Below are positions 52,142 through 60,330 of a DNA stretch of 64,000 bases, in pieces. The position numbers were made by a program, and so were the translations under genes. The stretch comes from Sinorhizobium medicae (lineage in GTDB: Bacteria; Pseudomonadota; Alphaproteobacteria; Rhizobiales; Rhizobiaceae). The first letter of the stretch is position 1. Each line of letters begins with the position of its first letter. The notes below the pieces were generated by a model that ran no database searches, was not told the origin of the DNA, and was given only the letters and a program-made list of their open reading frames with translations. The stretch lies in contig NZ_VITA01000006.1 of the NCBI RefSeq assembly GCF_007827695.1, positions 1-64,000 of the forward strand, given 5' to 3'.

Positions 52142-53802
52142 GCTACGAGCACATCGTCGTCGGCGGCGGAACGGCGGGTTGCCTTGCAGCCGGCAAGCTG
52201 GCGGGAGAGCACGGTGCGCGCGTGCTGGTGCTAGAGGCCGGGCCGGATGACCGCAATCCGCTGATCCGCATGCCCGCCGGCTTCGTCAAGCTGCTCGGCG
52301 TCGAGAAATACATGTGGTTCTACAAGTCCGTCGCGCAGGCACGTCTTGGCGGCCGCATGCCTATCGTCCCGCAGGGCCGCGTGCTCGGCGGCGGCTCCTC
52401 GGTCAATGCGATGGTCTATATGCGGGGCCAGCCAGCCGATTACGACGGCTGGGCGGACGCAATCGGCGACGAGCAATGGTCTTATGATGCGCTGCTGCCC
52501 TACTTCATCGCGATGGAGGACAATGCGAGGCTGAACGACAATTATCACGGCGTCGGCGGCCCGTGGAAAGTGTCCGATCTCGAGCACATGTGCGAACTCT
52601 CGCGCGCCTTCGTACTGGCCGCCCAGAGTATCGGCCTGCCGCATAACGCCGATTTCAACGGCCGAAGCCAGCGCGGCGTCGGCGCCTACCAGGTGACGAC
52701 GCGCAACGGCCGCCGTTGCTCGGCAGTCGATGCCTTTCTGCGCCCCGCCATTGCAAGCGGCCGAGTGGAGGTGAAAACCTCCTGTCTCGTTCACTCGCTG
52801 ATCATCGACAATGGCCGCGCGGTCGGCGTGCGTTATTCGCAGGAGGGTGGCGGCCAGACTGTCGAGGAAGTCCGCTGTGATGGCGAGGTGCTGCTTGCCG
52901 CTGGCGCCATTGCGACGCCGAAGCTGCTGATGCTTTCAGGCATCGGGCCTGCGGATCACCTGAAATCCCATGGTATTGCGGCCTTCGTCGACCTGCCGGG
53001 CGTCGGCGCCAATCTCCAGGATCATACCGAAACGCCGGTCGTGGCGCTGTGCAATGGTCCCTACGGTTATTACGGCCATGACCGCGGCTGGAAGCAAATA
53101 CGAAACGGCCTCGAATATCTTCTCAACCGCAGCGGTCCGGTGACGTCGAACGGCGTCGAGGCAGGCGCCTTCTTCGATCCCGACGACCTCGACCGGGATC
53201 CGAAGATCCAGCAGTTTTGCGTGCCGACGGTCTATCTGGACAAAGATCACACCGACCAGCAGGCGAGTCACGGGCTTACCTTGAATTCCTGCGTTGCCCG
53301 GCCGCGCTCGCGCGGGTCGGTAAAGCTCGCCTCCGCCGATCCGAAGGACCAGCCGCTGGTCGATCCGAACTATCTCGCCGATCCGGAGGACCTGCGCCTG
53401 TCGATCGGTGGCGTGCGCCGCGCGCGTGAAATCCTCCGTCAGGAGCCGCTGCAATCGATGATAGCGCGCGAGGTCTTCCCTGGTCCGGACAAGCTTTCCG
53501 ATGCGGACCTCGCCGAACACGCCCGACGGTTCGTCAAGACTGTATACCATCCCGTCGGCACCTGCCGCATGGCTCGAGACGGTGACGCGGGCGGGGTGCT
53601 CGGCGCAGACATGCGGGTACGCGGGGTGCGAGGGCTCCGGGTCATCGATGCATCCGCGATTCCCACCATCATCTCGGGCAACACCAATGCTGCCGTTCTG
53701 GTCGTCGCCGACAAGGCGGTCGAATTCATCACCGGCGGCAAGCGCCGTCAGCCTGCGGGGCTCGCCCCGCGCAGCAATCCGACCAACCGCCAGATAGCCT
53801 AG
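52138..53802 (+). CDS. GMC-family FAD oxidoreductase (choline-dehydrogenase-like)
   Basis: A 554-residue flavoprotein. FAD motif VVGGGTAGCLAAGKL and the first GMC signature GRVLGGGSSVNAMVYMRGQPADYDGWA. The second signature lies around GAIATPKLLMLSGIG. The active-site region is YHPVGTCRMA and SGNTNAA, which carry the catalytic His and Asn. These enzymes oxidise alcohols to aldehydes or ketones. Its presence with polyol transport and an AldA-like dehydrogenase suggests primary-alcohol oxidation to the acid. Overlaps the ATPase gene by four bases. Confidence 0.9.
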   Translation: MSYEHIVVGGGTAGCLAAGKLAGEHGARVLVLEAGPDDRNPLIRMPAGFVKLLGVEKYMWFYKSVAQARLGGRMPIVPQGRVLGGGSSVNAMVYMRGQPADYDGWADAIGDEQWSYDALLPYFIAMEDNARLNDNYHGVGGPWKVSDLEHMCELSRAFVLAAQSIGLPHNADFNGRSQRGVGAYQVTTRNGRRCSAVDAFLRPAIASGRVEVKTSCLVHSLIIDNGRAVGVRYSQEGGGQTVEEVRCDGEVLLAAGAIATPKLLMLSGIGPADHLKSHGIAAFVDLPGVGANLQDHTETPVVALCNGPYGYYGHDRGWKQIRNGLEYLLNRSGPVTSNGVEAGAFFDPDDLDRDPKIQQFCVPTVYLDKDHTDQQASHGLTLNSCVARPRSRGSVKLASADPKDQPLVDPNYLADPEDLRLSIGGVRRAREILRQEPLQSMIAREVFPGPDKLSDADLAEHARRFVKTVYHPVGTCRMARDGDAGGVLGADMRVRGVRGLRVIDASAIPTIISGNTNAAVLVVADKAVEFITGGKRRQPAGLAPRSNPTNRQIA

Positions 53803-53811
53803 GATGCAGCC

Positions 53812-54339
53812 ATGCCTCCCATGAAGACCGATCCCAATCCGCGCATGCCCTACCAGTATCCGATGCCGACGGAGGCGTTGCCCGACATCGTCATTCCGGA
53901 CGCCATCCCCGCCGACGACAGGGTCTGGGTGCCGCAGGGGCAGAATGTCTGGTTTCGTCCACTCTGTCTCAACCGGTCCGCAGGCTACTGGATGAACCTC
54001 CTGAAAGTGCGCAAGTCCGGCGTGCTCAGTCGTCACCGCCATCCCCAGGCCGTGCATGGCTTCGTGCTGAAGGGCCGCTGGCACTATCTGGAGCATGACT
54101 GGGTGGCGGAGGAGGGCGGTTATGTCTTCGAGCCGCCGGGCGAGACCCACACGCTCGTCGTGCCCGACGACGTGGAGGAGATGATCACCTTCTTTCAGGT
54201 GAACGGCATCATGTATTATGTCGACGCCTTCGGCGAGCCGCTCGGCTTCGAGGACGTCTTCACCAAGATCGATATGTGTCGCGCGCATTACGAAGCGGTC
54301 GGACTGGGGGCGGATTATGTCGACCAGTTCATCCGCTGA
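53812..54339 (+). CDS. cupin protein of the 2,4'-dihydroxyacetophenone dioxygenase-like family
   Basis: A 175-residue cupin. Metal-binding residues are in SRHRHPQAVHGFVLKGRWHYLEHDW (several His plus Glu) and EPPGETHTLVV. The C-terminal part MITFFQVNGIMYYVDAFGEPLGFEDVF matches the family of carbon-carbon-cleaving dihydroxyacetophenone dioxygenases and related ChrR-like cupins. Its role in a polyol operon is unclear; it may cleave or isomerise a keto intermediate or act as a sensor. The following SDR start overlaps its end by 23 bases. Confidence 0.75.
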   Translation: MPPMKTDPNPRMPYQYPMPTEALPDIVIPDAIPADDRVWVPQGQNVWFRPLCLNRSAGYWMNLLKVRKSGVLSRHRHPQAVHGFVLKGRWHYLEHDWVAEEGGYVFEPPGETHTLVVPDDVEEMITFFQVNGIMYYVDAFGEPLGFEDVFTKIDMCRAHYEAVGLGADYVDQFIR

Positions 54340-55108
54340 CGGGCGGACCCGCGCGACCGGCAGTCCCGCCGCCTTCCTGCGCCCCGGCCTTTTCGAAGGG
54401 CGGCAGGTGCTGGTGAGCGGCGGGACCTCAGGTATCGGCGCTGCGATCTGCGAGGCCTTCGCCGCGCTCGGGGCCGATGTCCTCGCAACGGGCATCACCG
54501 AGGCGGAGATTGCCGCCGCCGGAAGCCGGCCCGGACTTCAGGACGTGCAGTTCGCCACGCTCGACGTGCGCGACAGGTCTGCCGTGGATGCTCTGGTCGC
54601 CGGCCTGCCGCGGCTGGACCACGTGGTGAACTGCGCCGGCGTGATCCGCCGCAATGACGAACTCGAGCCGGATGTGTTCGCCGACGTCGTCGATATCAAT
54701 CTCAACGGCTCCATGCGCGTCTGCGCGGCAGCCCGTCCACGGCTTGCGGAAACCGGCGGCACGATCGTCAATACCGCCTCCATGCTGTCGTTCTTCGGCG
54801 GTGGCCTGGTGCCCGGCTATTCCGCATCGAAGGGCGGCATCGCCCAGCTCACCAAATCGCTGGCGATCGCCTATGCGGCCGATGCAATCCGGGTGAATGC
54901 CATCGCGCCGGGTTGGATCGCGACACCCCTGACGAAGGCGCTACGGGAGAGCCCGGAGCGCAACGCGGCCATTCTCGGCCGCACGCCGCTCAATCGCTGG
55001 GGAGAGCCGGCGGAAGTCGCCGGTGGCGTTCTTTATCTGTCCTCGCCGCTTGCAAGCTTCGTTACCGGCAGCGTGCTGGTCATCGATGGCGGCTATCTGA
55101 TCATGTGA
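54317..55108 (+). CDS. short-chain dehydrogenase (classical SDR)
   Basis: A 263-residue SDR: VSGGTSGIGAAIC, NCAGVIRR, VNTASMLSFFGGGLVPGYSASKGG (Ser, Tyr, Lys) and VLVIDGGYLIM at the end. ATG 54317 is preferred; it has GGGGG close by and overlaps the cupin gene by 23 bases. Close in pattern to the SDR at 31106. Likely a polyol or keto-sugar dehydrogenase. Confidence 0.85.
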   Translation: MSTSSSADGRTRATGSPAAFLRPGLFEGRQVLVSGGTSGIGAAICEAFAALGADVLATGITEAEIAAAGSRPGLQDVQFATLDVRDRSAVDALVAGLPRLDHVVNCAGVIRRNDELEPDVFADVVDINLNGSMRVCAAARPRLAETGGTIVNTASMLSFFGGGLVPGYSASKGGIAQLTKSLAIAYAADAIRVNAIAPGWIATPLTKALRESPERNAAILGRTPLNRWGEPAEVAGGVLYLSSPLASFVTGSVLVIDGGYLIM

Positions 55109-55116
55109 GGCACGAT

Positions 55117-56112
55117 ATGAAAGCCATTGTTCTCCCCGGACCGCAGGCGCAAATTGACAACGTGACACTGACCGACCTGCCGACCCCGGAGCCCGGGCCG
55201 GGCGAACTGCGAATCAAGGTCATCGCCGTTTCCATCAATCCCGTGGACTGGAAGCTGACCTTCGATCACAAACCGGAATGGACCTACCCGCATGTGCTGG
55301 GGCTCGACGCTGCCGGTGTGATCGATGCGGTCGGCCGGGGCGTCGAGGGCTGGAAAGCCGGCGACAGGGCGGTCGTTCACAACAATCTCTGGAAGCCCGG
55401 CGTCTTCGCCGAATATTGCCTTGCGCCGGCGCACGCGACATCGCGGCTGCCCGGCAGCGTGAACTTCACCGATGCGGCCGCCATCCCCTGTGCCGGCTAT
55501 ACGGCCTATCAGGCGCTCTTCCGCAAGGCGAGGCTTGAGGCGGGGCAGACCATACTCATTCAGGGCGCCAATGGCGGTGTCGGCGGATTTGCCACGCAAC
55601 TTGCCCATCAGGCCGGGGCCACGGTCATCGCGCTGGCGCGGCCTGAGCATTTCGCCGCCGTACGCGGGTTCGGTGCCGATATCGTCTTCGATTACCGGGA
55701 CGCGGATCTGCTGCATAAGGTGCGGGCGGAAACGGAAGGCGGGGACGGCGTCGATGTCATGCTCGAAGTCGTCAATCCCGGCGACGCCCGCAAGTCGCTC
55801 GCCTTCCTTCACTATAACGGGCATCTCGTATCCATCGACCCGCTGCCGGTCATGACAGAGGTGCCGTCCTACACCTATGCCGCCTCGATCCACGAGGTGG
55901 CGCTTGGCGGCGCCTATCATGCCGGCCACCTGCCGACCCAGCGCGATTTCGCCCGTATCGGCGATGACATGATGGCGCGCCTTGCGGCAGGCAAGCTCGA
56001 TCCGATGGTCGAGGAGATCGTGGCGCTCGGAGACATACCGGACGCCCTGCGGCGGCTGCGGCGCCGGGACGTGACGGGCAAGATCGTCGCCCGCATTGCT
56101 TCGGATGCCTGA
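55117..56112 (+). CDS. medium-chain dehydrogenase/quinone-oxidoreductase-type protein
   Basis: A 331-residue MDR protein: GroES-like domain with SINPVDWKLTFDH and HVLGLDAAGVIDAVGRGV, then a Rossmann domain with LIQGANGGVGGFATQLAHQAGATVIA. The cysteine/glutamate zinc ligands of true zinc alcohol dehydrogenases are not visible, so it is probably a zinc-free reductase (QOR-like) that reduces a C=C or C=O bond with NADPH. Nine bases after the SDR stop. Confidence 0.85.
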   Translation: MKAIVLPGPQAQIDNVTLTDLPTPEPGPGELRIKVIAVSINPVDWKLTFDHKPEWTYPHVLGLDAAGVIDAVGRGVEGWKAGDRAVVHNNLWKPGVFAEYCLAPAHATSRLPGSVNFTDAAAIPCAGYTAYQALFRKARLEAGQTILIQGANGGVGGFATQLAHQAGATVIALARPEHFAAVRGFGADIVFDYRDADLLHKVRAETEGGDGVDVMLEVVNPGDARKSLAFLHYNGHLVSIDPLPVMTEVPSYTYAASIHEVALGGAYHAGHLPTQRDFARIGDDMMARLAAGKLDPMVEEIVALGDIPDALRRLRRRDVTGKIVARIASDA

Positions 56113-56140
56113 CGAGAACAACCCAACGGGGAGGAAGAGC

Positions 56141-57577
56141 ATGTCCACGAACACGCATTATATTGACGGCCGGTTTGTCGAGGATCGCATCTCAGGCCGC
56201 ATCGCGGTCTACAATCCCGCAAGCGAGGAGCAGATCGCCGAGATCCCGGATGGTCCTGCCGAGGTCGTCGACGCGGCCGTCGATGCGGCACGCAAGGCGC
56301 AACCCGCCTGGTCGGAGTTGCCGCCCATCGAACGCGCCGGCTATGTCAAGGCGATTGCCGAGAAGATTCGCGCGAAGGTCGACATTCTGGCCGAAACGAT
56401 CTCCCGCGAGCAGGGCAAGGTCGTGTCGCTTGCGCGCGGCGAAGTGCTCGGCATGGCCGGGCTTATGGACTACATGGCCGAGTGGGCGCGCCGCATCGAG
56501 GGCGAGATCATCGCCAGCGACCGGAAAGGCGAGACGATCTATCTGAACCGGGTGCCGATCGGCGTGGTTGCCGGCATACTGCCCTGGAACTTTCCGTTCT
56601 ACCTGATCGGACGCAAACTCGCCCCGGCGCTCGTCGCCGGCAACACGATCGTCATCAAACCGAGCGAGGAAACGCCGCTCAATGCATTTCTCTTCGCCGA
56701 ACTGGCGGACGAGGTCGGGCTGCCGAAGGGCGTGTTCAACATGGTTTCAGGACGTGGCCGCACGACGGGCGCCGCCCTGTCGGGCCATCCCGGCATCGAT
56801 CTCGTAAGCTTCACTGGCAGCGTGCCGACCGGTGTCGCCATCATGGAGGCAGCGGCGAAGAACCTCACGCGGGTCAATCTCGAACTCGGCGGCAAGGCGC
56901 CCGCAATCGTCCTCAAGGATGCCGACCTCGACCTGGCGGTCGAAGCCATCACGGCCTCGCGCGTCATCAACACCGGCCAGGTCTGCAACTGCGCGGAACG
57001 CATTTTCGTCGAACGCCAGGTGGCCGACGAATTCACCGACCGCTTCGTCAAGCGGATGGCCGCCGTCACCTACGGAGACCCGATCGCCGAGCCGACCGTC
57101 GACATGGGGCCGCTCGTCAATGCGCTCCAATTGGACAAGGTCGAGGCCATGGTCGAACGGGCAAGGGAGGCTGGGGCATCGGTGGCGCTGGGCGGAAAGC
57201 GCGCCGAGCGCAATTGCGGCCACCATTATGAACCGACCGTGCTCACGGGCTGCACGCCCGACATGGAGATCATGCGCAAGGAGATATTCGGACCCGTCGC
57301 GCCGATCGCCGTGGTCGAAGACGCCGACGAGGCTGTTCACTACGCCAACGACACCGAATACGGCCTGACGTCGTCGCTCTACACGCAGGACCTCAACAAG
57401 GCCATGCGCGTGACGCGGCGCCTGCAGTTCGGCGAGACCTACATCAACCGCGAAAACGGCGAGGCGTATCAAGGCTTTCATGCCGGTCGCAAGAAATCCG
57501 GCATCGGCGGTGCAGATGGCAAGCACGGCTTTTACGAATACATGGAAACCCAGGCGGTCTATATCCAGCACGGTTGA
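56141..57577 (+). CDS. aldehyde dehydrogenase, AldA (lactaldehyde/glycolaldehyde) type
   Basis: A 478-residue NAD-dependent aldehyde dehydrogenase. VAGILPWNFPFYL, the oxyanion Asn within it, NLELGGKAP (catalytic Glu region) and INTGQVCNCAERIFV (catalytic Cys). The ending GETYINRENGEA-QGFHAGRKKSGIGGADGKHGFYEY-ETQ closely follows Escherichia coli AldA. Substrates would be glycolaldehyde, lactaldehyde or related hydroxyaldehydes. It may also oxidise alpha-ketoglutarate semialdehyde. GGGGAGG precedes the ATG. Confidence 0.88.
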   Translation: MSTNTHYIDGRFVEDRISGRIAVYNPASEEQIAEIPDGPAEVVDAAVDAARKAQPAWSELPPIERAGYVKAIAEKIRAKVDILAETISREQGKVVSLARGEVLGMAGLMDYMAEWARRIEGEIIASDRKGETIYLNRVPIGVVAGILPWNFPFYLIGRKLAPALVAGNTIVIKPSEETPLNAFLFAELADEVGLPKGVFNMVSGRGRTTGAALSGHPGIDLVSFTGSVPTGVAIMEAAAKNLTRVNLELGGKAPAIVLKDADLDLAVEAITASRVINTGQVCNCAERIFVERQVADEFTDRFVKRMAAVTYGDPIAEPTVDMGPLVNALQLDKVEAMVERAREAGASVALGGKRAERNCGHHYEPTVLTGCTPDMEIMRKEIFGPVAPIAVVEDADEAVHYANDTEYGLTSSLYTQDLNKAMRVTRRLQFGETYINRENGEAYQGFHAGRKKSGIGGADGKHGFYEYMETQAVYIQHG

Positions 57578-57621
57578 GATGACAGCGACGGACCGGCGGC
57601 GCCCGGTCGGAAAGGAATGGT

Positions 57622-58395
57622 ATGTATCTAAAGAAATTCGATCTGTCCGGCCGCGTGGCGGTGGTCACGGGGGCGGGGCAGGGCATCGGGCTTGCCTGCG
57701 CGGAAGCGCTTTGCGAAGCCGGTGCGGCGGTCCTGCTGACCGATATCAGCACGGAGCGCTGCGAGGCCGGCCGGGCGGCACTCGCCGCCAAAGGATATAC
57801 GGTCGAGATCGACCGTATCGACATCGGCGACAGCGCCTCCATCAATGCGGTGGCGGACCGGCTGGCAGATAGCGGCAGGGCGGCGGACATCCTCGTCGCA
57901 AATGCCGGTATCGCCCATGCCGGCGTTCCGGCCGAAGAGCTTTCGGACGCCGATTGGGACCGGATGATCGGCAACAATCTCAGCGGCGCCTTCCGATCTT
58001 GCCGGGCCTTCGGCAGGCACATGCTCGCCAGGGGCAAGGGATCGATCGTCACGATCGGTTCCATGTCCGGCACGATCGTCAACCGGCCGCAGCAGCAGGT
58101 TCACTACAATGTGGCCAAGGCGGGCGTCCACCACCTGACGCGCTCGCTCGCAGCCGAGTGGGCGACCCGCGGCGTGCGGGTGAATTCCGTCGCGCCGACC
58201 TATATCGATACGCCGCTTCTGACTTTCGCCAAGGAAGACAAGCCGATGTACGAGCAATGGCTGGACATGACGCCGATGCATCGGCTCGGCCAGCCGGAGG
58301 AGATTGCCTCGGTCGTGCTGTTCCTTGCGTCCGACGCCTCCAGCCTCATGACGGGATCGATCGTTTCCGCGGATGCCGGCTACACTTGCTGGTAG
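57622..58395 (+). CDS. polyol-dehydrogenase-type short-chain dehydrogenase
   Basis: A 257-residue SDR: VTGAGQGIGLACAEALCEAGAAV, ANAGIAHAG, IGSMSGTIVNRPQQQVHYNVAKAG (Ser, Tyr, Lys) and VSADAGYTCW. The SMSG-IVNRPQ block is shared with galactitol-dehydrogenase-type enzymes and with the SDRs at 26624 and, less strongly, 43461. Last gene of the thirteen-gene operon, followed by a hairpin. Confidence 0.88.
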   Translation: MYLKKFDLSGRVAVVTGAGQGIGLACAEALCEAGAAVLLTDISTERCEAGRAALAAKGYTVEIDRIDIGDSASINAVADRLADSGRAADILVANAGIAHAGVPAEELSDADWDRMIGNNLSGAFRSCRAFGRHMLARGKGSIVTIGSMSGTIVNRPQQQVHYNVAKAGVHHLTRSLAAEWATRGVRVNSVAPTYIDTPLLTFAKEDKPMYEQWLDMTPMHRLGQPEEIASVVLFLASDASSLMTGSIVSADAGYTCW

Positions 58396-58402
58396 CCGAG
58401 AA

Positions 58403-58435
58403 GCCCTCGTCCGCGTTTCGAATGCGGTCGAGGGC
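58403..58435 (+). terminator. terminator-like hairpin after thirteen-gene operon
   Basis: Stem GCCCTCG-T-CCGC paired with GCGG-T-CGAGGGC around GTTTCGAAT, eight bases after the SDR stop. There is no T tract, so factor-independent termination is uncertain. Confidence 0.5.
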
Positions 58436-58508
58436 AGCACCTCTCGTGAGTGTGCAACCACGTCGGCGAGCAGTGCTCAACCTTGAATTATTATCCTGAC
58501 ATGCTATA

Positions 58509-58523
58509 CGTACAACATGATAA
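58509..58523. promoter_or_regulatory. shared motif CGTACAACATGATAA
   Basis: It differs at one position from 26525-26539 upstream of the first ribose-type ABC operon. A possible site of the UTRA-type GntR regulator at 25655. Weak evidence. Confidence 0.3.
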
Positions 58524-58571
58524 CGTCCCGCGCCAGCCAGAGTGCGTGGTGCCAGAAGTGCTTTGTCGATC

Positions 58572-58586
58572 TGTAGTTTAGCTACA
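58572..58586. promoter_or_regulatory. operator O3 (GntR-type palindrome)
   Basis: TGTAGTTTAGCTACA, the best palindrome of the four (outer arms TGTAG/CTACA perfect). It is about 90 bp upstream of the TTGACA promoter element and 137 bp centre-to-centre from O4 (13 helical turns). Confidence 0.6.
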
Positions 58587-58660
58587 TTAACCAGAGCCTG
58601 CGAGTATAGCCGCGACGTGGAGAAGGCAAGAAATTGCGCTGATTCTCGCAATCTCTGCTG

Positions 58661-58690
58661 TTGACATCCTCCTGCGCCACTGCGTTTTAT
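58661..58690 (+). promoter_or_regulatory. candidate sigma70 promoter of the second ribose-type ABC operon
   Basis: TTGACA at 58661-58666 and TTTTAT at 58685-58690, 18-base spacing, between O3 and O4. A start near 58697-58700 would place O4 just downstream of it. Confidence 0.55.
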
Positions 58691-58708
58691 ATGGCTCTTA
58701 GAGAAAAA

Positions 58709-58723
58709 TGTAGTTGAATTACG
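58709..58723. promoter_or_regulatory. operator O4 (GntR-type palindrome)
   Basis: TGTAGTTGAATTACG, about 10-25 bases after the predicted transcription start, so occupancy would block the polymerase. Same consensus as O1, O2 and O3. Confidence 0.6.
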
Positions 58724-58813
58724 AAATGTTACCATCTAGCATTCGTGCTGCGTGAGGTGTGGAAGTGCCGATCGGCGCCCGCAACGCGAGGGATTTACAA
58801 AGGGAGGGGAGCT

Positions 58814-60000
58814 TTGCTCAAAAAACTAGCACAAGCGTCGTTGGCAGCCGCAGTCAGCGCTATCGCACTCTTGCCGATGCTGGGCGCTGCGCCGGCCGTC
58901 GCGCAGGAAGGCGAGGATATCGATATCACCATAGGCTGGGTACCGCCTGATATCACCGGCGTATTCAAGACGGCCACCAACTTCTTCGAACTGGCTGCCC
59001 AGGACGCCAACAAGAATGGTTTTAACGTCAAGATCCTGACGAAGTCGCCGACCAGCCCCACGGCTTTCGCCGAGCAGGTCAGCATCATCGAGGACATGAT
59101 CCAGCGCAAGGTCGACCTGATCGCCGTTTCGCCGGCTGAGGTCGCGACAGTCAAGCCGGCCCTGGTGCGCGCTACGCAAGCCGGCATTCCGGTCGTCGTC
59201 GTCAATCTGCTGGAGCCGATCGACGCGTCGACGTCTCGTCCTATATCGGATTCGACAACACGCAGGGCGCGGAAGTGAGCGCCTATTCGGTCGTGGACTA
59301 TTTCGGGGGTCCGGGTGTGCTCGGCACCGGCGAAAAGGTCGATGTCGAGCCTGGCACCTATCTCGATCTGAAGTTCTGGGAGGATCTCGCTTCCAAGCTC
59401 TCGGCGGAGGACAAGGCAAAGATCAAGGCCCGCGGCGCCATCATCGAGGGCGTTGCCGGCGGCTTTTTCTCCACGGCTCGCCTCAACGGTTTCCGCAAGG
59501 TGCTCGAGCAGTTCCCGGGCATCGAGATCGTCGGCGGCACTTGCGCGGGCGACTGGAACCGCGAGAAGGGCACCCGTTGCGCGGAGGATATCCTTCAGGG
59601 CAATCAGGATGATCTCGACTTCATCTGGGCGGCGTCGAACGAGATGGGACTCGGTGCGATGCTCGTGGCGGGGGCGCAGAACCGTCTCGAAACCACGCAG
59701 GACGGCGCCGAGATCGGCAACAAGAAGGTGGCCATCTTCACCAATGACGTTACCCCGGAATCGGTCGACCGCATCGCCGAGGGCAAGATGATTGCCGAAA
59801 CAACCCACGGCTTTGCCGATTGGGGATGGTTCGGCACCAAGTTTGCCGTCGAGCTCGCCTGCGGCCTGGAAGTGCCGAAGACCTTCGATATCCGCCCGCG
59901 CAGCGTCTACGAGGCGAATGCGCGCAACTTCTATCCGGAACCGAAGCTTGAGTCGATCGACTGGAAGGCCATCCGGGCGAACTGCAAGAAAGCCGACTGA
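58814..60000 (+). pseudogene. sugar ABC transporter periplasmic binding protein, single-base frameshift
   Basis: Two adjoining frames make one type-I periplasmic binding protein. The first has a signal peptide ending APAVAQ and ITIGWVPPDITGVFKTATNFFELAAQDANK, then AVSPAEVATVKPALVRATQAGIPVVVVNLLEPID. After that codon the frame changes and SSYIGFDNTQGAEVSAYSVVDYFGG follows. The break is at about 59223-59226, GACGCGTCGAC; one missing base (GACGGCGTCGAC) would restore it. The start is TTG 58814 with GGAGGGG upstream. A real inactivation or a sequencing error cannot be told apart. The operon partners are intact. Confidence 0.8.
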
Positions 60001-60007
60001 GTCTCCT

Positions 60008-60114
60008 CTACAGCGCCGTGTGTCTTATCAGACGCACACAGGTCGCTGTAGCACTTTGATCTGCTGCATGTTTTTGTCCTTTAATCGGATCCGATTAAAG
60101 GAAACATGCAGTAG
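60008..60114. repeat. intergenic repeat R6 (module D, two hairpins)
   Basis: First hairpin: CTACAGCG (60008) with CGCTGTAG (60044). Second: CTGCATGTTT with AACATGCAG enclosing CCTTTAATCGG/CCGATTAAAGG (60064-60111). A different repeat family from modules A-C, seen once in this window. It follows the binding-protein stop. Confidence 0.7.
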
Positions 60115-60180
60115 GACCGCGGGGCATCTTCGCTATGAAGGTGCTCCGCGCCGCTCTCTGGGTGCAGACAGGCGGTACCG

Positions 60181-60226
60181 GCGCAATTCCAGAAAACTGC
60201 CTGGCGGTTTTCCGTCCGGAATTGCG
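60181..60226. repeat. intergenic repeat R7 (module C)
   Basis: GCGCAATTCC paired with GGAATTGCG around a GGCGGTTTTCCGTCC block. The same block occurs in R8 at 61814. R6 and R7 together occupy much of the 330-bp gap between binding-protein and ATPase genes. Confidence 0.75.
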
Positions 60227-60330
60227 GAAAGTCAGAGATCGAAGCAGTTCTGCGATTCGGTGAAAAGCGGAAATGCTCCAGGGATTGAAAGGGCACGTTC
60301 AGTGCCCGTTCCGAACAGCAGTTGTGGGCG

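Noticed and set aside
36730..58395. Sulfoquinovose (sulfo-Entner-Doudoroff) pathway
   Set aside because: KDPG-type aldolase, Ldh_2 and aldehyde dehydrogenase are present, but no sulfoquinovosidase and no local dehydratase were seen, and the cupin isomerase has no place in that route.
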